This document shows positions 1 through 5,064 of a stretch of DNA of 5,064 nt, piece after piece. The notes beneath the pieces are model-generated. The model was not told where the DNA came from, did not search any database, and worked only from the letters and a program-made list of their open reading frames with translations. Location: positions 1 through 5,064 of the forward strand of contig JASHTP010000168.1 of NCBI GenBank assembly GCA_030040495.1, in the 5' to 3' direction. The stretch comes from Alphaproteobacteria bacterium. GTDB lineage: Bacteria > Pseudomonadota > Alphaproteobacteria > ATCC43930 > CGMCC-115725. The position numbers and the translations under genes are program-made. Numbering within the stretch: the first letter of the stretch is position 1; every line of letters begins with the position of its first letter.

Positions 1-763
1 GCAGATATTCCGCGCGCTGGAAGCCCTCCGGCAGCTTCTCGCGGATGGTCTCCTCGATGACGCGCGTGCCGGTGAAGCCGATGACGGCGCCGGGCTCGGC
101 CAGCGTCACGTCGCCCAGCATGGCGAAGGAAGCGGAGACGCCGCCGGTGGTGGGATCGGTGAGCAGCACCAGGTAGGGAAGCTTCGCCTCCTTCACCATC
201 TCGACGGCAAGGGTGGTGCGCGCCATCTGCATGAGCGACAGGATGCCTTCCTGCATGCGCGCGCCGCCGGAAGCCGGCACGACGAGCAGCGCCGCCTCCT
301 GCAGCACGGCGAGCCGCGCCGCGGCGAGCAGCCCCTCGCCGACGGCGACCCCCATCGAGCCGCCCATGAAGTCGAAGTCGAAGACGGCGATCACGGCGGC
401 GACGCCGCCCACGGTGCCGTGCGCCACCACCAGCGCGTCGCGCGGCCCGGCGCTCTTGGCCTGCGCCTCCTTGAGCCGCTCGCTGTAGCGCTTGCGGTCG
501 CGGAACTTGAGCGGATCGACGATCGTCCTGGGCAGTTCGATCGCCTTGTAGCGCCCCTCGTCGAAGAGCAGCGCCAGGCGCCGCTCCGGCGGCAGCCGCA
601 GATGGTGGCCGCAGCTGCCGCAGACGAAGAGGTTCGCCTCGAGGTCGCGGTGGAACAGCATCTGGCCGCAATTCGGGCATTTGTGCCAGAGATTGTCCGG
701 CACGTCCTTCTTGGCGACGACGGCGCGGATCTTGGGCAGGACGAAGTTGGTGAGCCAGTTCAT
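1..763 (-). CDS. accD: Acetyl-CoA carboxylase carboxyltransferase subunit beta (partial, 3' end beyond window)
   Basis: AccD pairs with AccA to form the cytoplasmic carboxyltransferase that moves CO2 from carboxybiotin on AccB to acetyl-CoA, giving malonyl-CoA for fatty acid synthesis. The minus-strand translation begins MNWLTNFVLPKIRAVV. It has the AccD zinc ribbon as two CxxC pairs (C29/C32 and C48/C51), followed by the crotonase-fold carboxyltransferase domain, including FDFDFMGGSMG, SGGARMQEGILSLMQMARTT and a DPTTGGVSASFAMLGD stretch near the end. About 254 codons are present of the roughly 285-310 usual for the family; the C-terminus lies past position 1. No frameshift is seen. The ATG at 763-761 is chosen because it overlaps the trpA stop as ATGA, has a GAGG at 772-769 at 5-nt spacing, and gives the family's usual N-terminus. 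Its place after trpA is typical of alphaproteobacteria and implies cotranscription and translational coupling. Identification is secure. Confidence 0.96.
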   Translation of the reverse strand, partial: MNWLTNFVLPKIRAVVAKKDVPDNLWHKCPNCGQMLFHRDLEANLFVCGSCGHHLRLPPERRLALLFDEGRYKAIELPRTIVDPLKFRDRKRYSERLKEAQAKSAGPRDALVVAHGTVGGVAAVIAVFDFDFMGGSMGVAVGEGLLAAARLAVLQEAALLVVPASGGARMQEGILSLMQMARTTLAVEMVKEAKLPYLVLLTDPTTGGVSASFAMLGDVTLAEPGAVIGFTGTRVIEETIREKLPEGFQRAEYL

Positions 764-1601
764 CCGCGCCTCGCGCCGCGCACGCCCTCGGCGAGCGCCC
801 GGACACGGCGGAGAACGGCGTCGACCAAGTCGGGCCGCGCCGTGCCGGCGCCGTCGAGATGCGCCGAGACCTCGTCCACCAGCGCCGAGCCGACGACGGC
901 GGCGTCGGCGACGCGCGCCACCGCGGCGGCCTGCTCCGGCGTGCGGATGCCGAAGCCCACCGCCACCGGCAGGCGCGACTGGCGCCGCAGGCGCGCGACC
1001 GCTTGCGTGACCGACCCGGCGTCGGCCGCCTTGGTGCCGGTGATGCCGGCGATCGCGACGTAGTAGATGAAGCCGGCGGTGTGCTTCAGCACCGCCGGCA
1101 GGCGGCGGTCGTCGGTGGTCGGCGTGGCGAGCCGGATGAAGGCGAGCCCCTTTGCCAGCGCCGGCAGGCAGAGCTCGTCGTCATGCTCCGGCGGCAGGTC
1201 GACGATGATGAGCCCGTCGACGCCGGCTTTCTTGGCCGCGTCGAGGAAGCGCGCGACGCCGTAGCGGAAGATCGGGTTGTAATAGCCCATGAGCACGATC
1301 GGCGTCGCCGCGTCGCGCGCGCGGAAGCGGCCGACGATGTCGAGCGTCCTGGCGAGCGTCATGCCGGATCTGAGCGCGCGCAGCCCGGCCGCCTGGATCG
1401 ACGGCCCGTCGGCCATCGGGTCGGAGAAGGGCATGCCGACCTCGACGAGGTCGGCCCCGGCGGCGGGCAGCGCCGCCAGCAGCCGCTCGAAGGTGGCGGC
1501 GTCCGGATCGCCGCAGGTGAGGTAGGCGACGAGCCCGGCACGGCCGGCCGATTTGAGCTCGGCGAAGCGGCGCTCGATACGGTCCGCGGCGTCGCCGGCG
1601 C

Positions 1602-1605
<4 letters not shown>
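760..1605 (-). CDS. trpA: Tryptophan synthase alpha subunit
   Basis: TrpA cleaves indole-3-glycerol phosphate to indole and glyceraldehyde-3-phosphate; the indole is channelled to TrpB in the cytoplasmic alpha2beta2 complex. The 281-residue product is of normal length and a complete TIM barrel. The catalytic glutamate lies in LVEVGMPFSDP (E55, matching Salmonella E49) and the catalytic aspartate in DPMADGP (D66, matching D60). Other family signatures are VLMGYYNPI (104-112), GLIIVDLPPE (131-140), AGITGTK, and the phosphate-binding VGFGIRTPEQ and VVGSALVD segments. The start is GTG at 1605-1603, which overlaps the trpB stop as GTGA; no in-frame ATG sits near the expected N-terminus, and the family's first helix (RIERRFAELKSAGR) follows directly. 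Upstream sequence offers only a weak G-rich Shine-Dalgarno, so coupling to trpB translation is likely. The stop overlaps the accD start. Nothing is missing or broken. Confidence 0.96.
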
Positions 1606-2813
<1,208 letters not shown>

Positions 2814-2851
2814 GAGCCCCTGCTGCGTCAAAGCCGGTCCTTTTAGCTCAA

Positions 2852-2868
2852 TTCCGTCGCGAACGGAA
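2852..2868. repeat. Short inverted repeat upstream of trpB
   Basis: TTCCGT and ACGGAA form a perfect 6-bp stem around CGCGA, 39 bp upstream of the trpB start codon, beside the least GC-rich stretch of the intergenic region. It could be an operator half-site pair or a leader hairpin; the sequence alone does not decide, and a chance occurrence is possible. Confidence 0.3.
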
Positions 2869-2915
2869 ATCCGCCTGCGCGGCCGGAAGCGATGGCCGGC
2901 CCGGCAATTCCTGAC

Positions 2916-2930
2916 CGGCAAGGGTTGCCG
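2916..2930. repeat. Short perfect hairpin in the divergent region
   Basis: CGGCAA and TTGCCG pair perfectly around a GGG loop. The left arm is part of a CCGGCAA heptamer that recurs at 2901-2907. No T-run follows on either strand, so it does not look like an intrinsic terminator. It may be a regulator site or a chance fold in GC-rich DNA. Confidence 0.25.
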
Positions 2931-3027
2931 ACGGGGCTCCCGGGCGGCAGGCGCGCCGCAGCGCCGACGCTGGCACGGCGGTTGCTTACCGGGAGGGTCG
3001 AGCCTGTCGGCATGGGCCGGCACTGAC

Positions 3028-3034
3028 GGGAGAG
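3028..3034 (+). promoter_or_regulatory. Ribosome binding site of the Sel1-like gene
   Basis: GGGAGAG lies 6 nt before the ATG at 3041. It is the best purine-rich Shine-Dalgarno match near that start and supports the choice of ATG 3041 over downstream starts, which would remove the signal peptide. Confidence 0.55.
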
Positions 3035-3040
3035 CGGGCG

Positions 3041-3622
3041 ATGCGATTTCGGCGGCGGATTCTGCGCGCGGCGGAGGCCGGGCTGGTGCTGGCGCTGTGC
3101 CTGGGCGCCCAGCCCGCCGCCGCTCAATTCTACAGCCTCGAGGGCCGCTTTCAGTGTCTCGACAAGCCCGGGGCGGTGTGCTTCGACGCCACCTCGGACC
3201 AGTCGGCGTCGTCGGCCGCGGGTCGTCCGGTCATCCGGGCGGCAGCGACGCCGCCTTCCGCCCTCCGGCGCCGAGAGCCGCCGGCGTCGAAAGCCGAGCC
3301 GCGCCCGGCCGATCCGCTTGCCGCGATCATCACGCGGCTGGAGGCCCGCAAGCCGGCGCCGGGCGATATCGCCACGCTCGAAAGCCGTGCGCGCCAGAGC
3401 GACGAGCGCGCCATCGAGCTGCTGGCCTGGGCCAATCTCAAGGGGATCGGCGTCCCGCCCGATCCGACGGAGGCCTATCTGCTCTACGGCATGGCCGCCC
3501 GCCTCGGCGTCGCCAATGCCCGGCGCAACCAGGACGTCGTCTACGAGACGATGATGACGTCGCACCAGCGCCAGCAGGCGCTCATGATCGAGGACGAGCT
3601 GCTCACCCCGCCGCCGCGCTGA
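3041..3622 (+). CDS. Putative exported Sel1-like repeat protein
   Basis: This 193-residue protein has a signal peptide: a basic n-region (RFRRR), a hydrophobic core around residues 13-23 and an AAA|Q cleavage site near 28/29, so a periplasmic or secreted location is inferred. The mature N-terminus, starting at residue 29, is a short module QFYSLEGRFQCL...GAVCFDA with two cysteines (C39, C47) that could pair. Residues 51-90 are a low-complexity Ala/Pro/Arg linker. Residues about 114-164 resemble one Sel1-type (TPR-like) helical repeat: A-x-ELLAWANLKGIGVPPDPTEAYLLYGMAARLG followed by ANARRNQ. Sel1 repeats usually act as protein-protein scaffolds; the partner is unknown and I know no specific gene name. 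The gene is divergent from trpB and convergent with trpF, so it has its own promoter and interrupts the trp cluster. It has the same high-GC codon use as its neighbours, with no sign of recent transfer. The coding call is firm; function is unknown. Confidence 0.82.
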   Translation: MRFRRRILRAAEAGLVLALCLGAQPAAAQFYSLEGRFQCLDKPGAVCFDATSDQSASSAAGRPVIRAAATPPSALRRREPPASKAEPRPADPLAAIITRLEARKPAPGDIATLESRARQSDERAIELLAWANLKGIGVPPDPTEAYLLYGMAARLGVANARRNQDVVYETMMTSHQRQQALMIEDELLTPPPR

Positions 3623-3657
3623 CGACGCTTACGATGCTCGCGTCGCCGCGCGTCACC

Positions 3658-3681
3658 GCTCCTCCCCTGGCGCCAAGGAGC
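3658..3681. repeat. Inverted repeat between convergent genes (possible weak terminator)
   Basis: GCTCCT (3658-3663) and AGGAGC (3676-3681) form a perfect 6-bp stem. The loop contains the palindrome TGGCGCCA (3668-3675). It sits in the 101-bp gap between the ends of the plus-strand Sel1-like gene and trpF, where a bidirectional terminator would be expected. No T-tract follows on either strand, so a Rho-independent role is doubtful. Confidence 0.25.
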
Positions 3682-3723
3682 GCCGTCGCAGCGCTTGCTC
3701 ATGCGAGAAATCCGGGCTGAGGC

Positions 3724-4374
3724 TCAGCCGCCGTCGAGCGCGCCGGCGCGCGCCAGGAAGGCGGCGATCTTGTCGGGGTCCTTGACGCCGGGCGCGCTCT
3801 CGACGCCCGAGGAGACATCGACGGCGCCGGCGTGGGTGATGCGCACCGCGGTGGCGAGGTTCTCCGCCGTGAGCCCGCCGGACAGCATCCACGGCACCGG
3901 CCAGCGCTTGCCGGCGAGCAGCTCCCAGTCGAAGACCAGGCCGTTGCCGCCGGGGACGGTAGCGTCCTTGGGCGGCTTGGCGTCGAACATCAGCCGGTCG
4001 GCGACGCCGTAATAGGCCTCGGCGAGCTTCAGATCGGCGGCGGCGGCGACCGGGATCGACTTCATCACCGGCTTGCCGAAGCGGCGCTTCGCCCACAGCA
4101 CCCGCTCCGGGCTCTCGCGGCCGTGGAACTGCAGGAGATCGAGCGGCGCCTTGTCGAGCGCCTCGGCGAGGGTGGCGTCGTCGGCGTCGACGAAGAGCCC
4201 GACCTTGGCGATGCCCGGCGGCACCACCGCGGCGAGCGCGCCGGCGAGCGCCGGCGTCAGGTTGCGCCGGCTCGGCGGGTAGAAGACGAATCCCACATAG
4301 CGCGCGCCGTGCCGCGCCGCGGCGGCGACGGCCTCGGCGGTGGAAAGGCCGCAGATCTTGGCCTCGACGCTCAT
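3724..4374 (-). CDS. trpF: Phosphoribosylanthranilate isomerase
   Basis: TrpF performs the Amadori rearrangement of N-(5'-phosphoribosyl)anthranilate to CdRP, the third step of tryptophan synthesis, as a cytoplasmic TIM barrel. The 216-residue product is of normal length. The N-terminal KICGL carries the general-base cysteine (C8), and the catalytic aspartate is D131 in LMFDAK. Other family motifs are ARYVGFVFYPPSRRN (24-38), KVGLFVDA, LQFHGRESPE (81-90), MLSGGLTAENL (163-173) and the phosphate-binding VDVSSGVESAPGVKD (185-199). The ATG at 4374-4372 overlaps the upstream pyrF stop as ATGA and gives the expected start, MSVEAKICG. No strong Shine-Dalgarno is seen, consistent with coupling to pyrF. 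It is normally followed by trpB, but here a plus-strand gene and 910 bp separate the two. The gene appears intact. Confidence 0.95.
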   Translation of the reverse strand: MSVEAKICGLSTAEAVAAAARHGARYVGFVFYPPSRRNLTPALAGALAAVVPPGIAKVGLFVDADDATLAEALDKAPLDLLQFHGRESPERVLWAKRRFGKPVMKSIPVAAAADLKLAEAYYGVADRLMFDAKPPKDATVPGGNGLVFDWELLAGKRWPVPWMLSGGLTAENLATAVRITHAGAVDVSSGVESAPGVKDPDKIAAFLARAGALDGG

Positions 4375-5064
4375 CGCGTCGCCGCCAGCATGGCGCGCGC
4401 CGCCGCCGCCGGATCGGGCGCGCCGGTGATCGGCCGGCCGATGACGAGATAGTCGGCGCCCGCCGCCAGCGTCTCGCGCGGCCCCATGACGCGCTTCTGG
4501 TCGCCGCCGGCGCGCCCCATCAGGCGGATGCCGGGAACCACCAGGAGGAAGTCCCTGCCGCAGACCTCGCGCAGCATCGCCACTTCGAGCGGCGAGCAGA
4601 CGACGCCGTCGAGGCCGCACGCCTTCGCCAGCAGCGCGAGCCGCTTGACCTGCTCGGCAGCGGGGCCGTGCTGGCCGACCGCGGCGAGGTCGGCATCGTC
4701 GAGGCTGGTGAGCACGGTGACGCCGAGGAGCTTCACGCGCTGCGGCTCCGGCCCGGCCGCGGCGGCCTCGGCCGCGGCGGGGCCCGCGGACGGCTCGAGG
4801 AGGTTCCATGTCACCTGCGCCGCCGTGAACAACTGCTGCCCGTCAACGGTCACCGGCAGCGCCCGGCGGATCGTTTCCGCCTGATGCGGGCCGCTAGCGC
4901 TCAGCCCGATGATCACGCCCGCTGCGCGCAGCCGAGACAGCGCGGCCAGCAGCGGAGCATCGGTGAACAGCCCCGAGTCAAGGGTCAGCGAGTGCACCTG
5001 GTACAGGGCGAGCCGGTCGCCGAGCACGGCCTGGCTCTGCGCTAGCTGGGTCGTGAACATGGCC
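4371..5064 (-). CDS. pyrF: Chimeric frame: aldo/keto reductase fragment joined to the C-terminal half of orotidine-5'-phosphate decarboxylase (partial)
   Basis: Numbering is from the ATG at 5060-5058, but the frame stays open to the window edge, so that methionine may be internal. Residues from about 104 to 229 are clearly PyrF, which decarboxylates OMP to UMP: KLLGVTVLTSLDDADL (110-125), GLDGVVCSPLE, the phosphate-binding VVPGIRL (174-180), GDQKRV (186-191) and GADYLVIGRPIT (201-212). A normal PyrF is about 230 residues. The N-terminal half with the VALD strand and the catalytic Lys/Asp cluster (DxKxxD, typically DLKxHDIPNT) is absent. Residues 1 to about 92 are instead aldo/keto reductase sequence. 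The switch falls in an Ala-rich stretch at residues 93-103. The 3' end overlaps trpF by ATGA as in an ordinary pyrF-trpF pair. The encoded protein should not have OMP decarboxylase activity. It is either an assembly misjoin or a real recombination that broke pyrF. Confidence 0.8.
   Translation of the reverse strand, partial: AMFTTQLAQSQAVLGDRLALYQVHSLTLDSGLFTDAPLLAALSRLRAAGVIIGLSASGPHQAETIRRALPVTVDGQQLFTAAQVTWNLLEPSAGPAAAEAAAAGPEPQRVKLLGVTVLTSLDDADLAAVGQHGPAAEQVKRLALLAKACGLDGVVCSPLEVAMLREVCGRDFLLVVPGIRLMGRAGGDQKRVMGPRETLAAGADYLVIGRPITGAPDPAAAARAMLAATR
4754..4780. repeat. 12-bp direct repeat at the chimera junction
   Basis: CGGCCGCGGCGG occurs at 4754-4765 and again at 4769-4780, offset by 15 bp and therefore in frame. 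On the minus strand it encodes part of the alanine-rich stretch that links aldo/keto reductase sequence to PyrF sequence. Such a repeat is a plausible site for slippage, microhomology recombination or an assembler misjoin. Confidence 0.7.
4786..5064 (-). other. Aldo/keto reductase internal fragment (5' part of the chimeric frame)
   Basis: About 92 residues resemble the middle of an NAD(P)H-dependent aldo/keto reductase. DRLALYQVHS (15-24) matches strand 4 with the family's catalytic histidine (H23). LRAAGVIIGLSASGP (44-58) matches helix 4 and strand 5. LFTAAQVTWNLLEPSAG (77-93) matches strand 6, the VQ-x-x-YN-LL region. In typical family members this is followed by AEA-x-AAG and then by further barrel strands, which are missing here. 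The N-terminal part with the catalytic Asp, Tyr and Lys would lie outside the window. Codons are less strictly G/C-ending than next door: I count about 11 A/T-ending codons in 92, against about 7 in 136 in the PyrF part. It probably comes from another locus or another genome. Confidence 0.7.

Larger units (their letters stand above)
2814..3040. promoter_or_regulatory. Divergent intergenic region between trpB and the Sel1-like gene
   Basis: This 227-bp gap separates two divergent genes, so it should hold promoters for both the trpB-trpA-accD unit (minus) and the plus-strand gene. I see a 6-bp inverted repeat TTCCGT/ACGGAA (2852-2857 and 2863-2868, 5-nt loop) next to a relatively AT-rich patch at about 2839-2870. 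I also see a second perfect hairpin CGGCAA-GGG-TTGCCG at 2916-2930. CCGGCAA occurs twice 14 bp apart (2901 and 2915). No convincing -35/-10 pair could be read on either strand, and no tryptophan-rich leader peptide is visible, so a classical trp attenuator is not supported. The promoter role is inferred from gene orientation rather than from a recognised box. Confidence 0.45.

Noticed and set aside
2814..3023. Possible 70-residue N-terminal extension of TrpB
   Set aside because: The extension is Arg/Pro-rich, unlike any TrpB N-terminus, and the family start fits ATG 2813.
2814..3040. trp attenuator with a leader peptide upstream of trpB
   Set aside because: The open leader frame contains no tryptophan codon, and no terminator hairpin followed by a T-run is visible.
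2843..3565. Minus-strand 240-codon frame antisense to the Sel1-like gene
   Set aside because: The plus-strand frame has a signal peptide, a Shine-Dalgarno and a Sel1-like repeat; the antisense frame is Arg/Gly-rich with no domain.
3653..4096. Minus-strand 147-codon frame inside trpF
   Set aside because: Arg-rich out-of-frame shadow of trpF with no motif.
4371..5064. A novel bifunctional reductase-decarboxylase enzyme
   Set aside because: The PyrF half lacks its catalytic Lys/Asp motif, and the reductase part stops after barrel strand 6, so neither activity is expected to be complete.

Overview
The window is very GC-rich, densely coding DNA, most likely from an alphaproteobacterium of the Hyphomicrobiales/Rhodospirillales type. 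The main evidence is the gene order pyrF-trpF-trpB-trpA-accD, read here on the minus strand. This is the familiar alphaproteobacterial arrangement in which the last tryptophan genes sit directly upstream of the acetyl-CoA carboxylase beta-subunit gene. I see no rRNA, tRNA, CRISPR array, insertion sequence or prophage gene.

Layout from left to right: accD (cut by the left edge, minus, 1-763); trpA (minus, 760-1605, GTG start); trpB (minus, 1602-2813); a 227-bp divergent intergenic region (2814-3040) with two small hairpins; a plus-strand gene for a small, probably exported Sel1-like repeat protein (3041-3622); a 101-bp convergent gap with one hairpin (3623-3723); trpF (minus, 3724-4374); and a minus-strand frame running off the right edge (4371-5064) that joins an aldo/keto reductase fragment to the C-terminal half of PyrF.

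Functionally, TrpF converts phosphoribosylanthranilate to CdRP, the TrpAB complex makes tryptophan from indole-glycerol phosphate and serine, AccD is half of the carboxyltransferase that makes malonyl-CoA, and PyrF would make UMP. The minus-strand genes are packed with 4-base start/stop overlaps (pyrF/trpF ATGA, trpB/trpA GTGA, trpA/accD ATGA), which suggests translational coupling. The opposite-strand Sel1-like gene splits the cluster into two probable transcription units: (pyrF)-trpF and trpB-trpA-accD.

The one clear anomaly is at the right end. The region beyond about 4753-4785 is not pyrF. It encodes the middle of an aldo/keto reductase, fused in frame through an alanine-rich stretch carrying a 12-bp direct repeat. 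The PyrF part lacks the N-terminal half with the catalytic Lys/Asp cluster. The fragment also has looser codon use than its neighbours. An assembly chimera or a local recombination is more likely than a working new enzyme. I did not find a convincing new biological system here.
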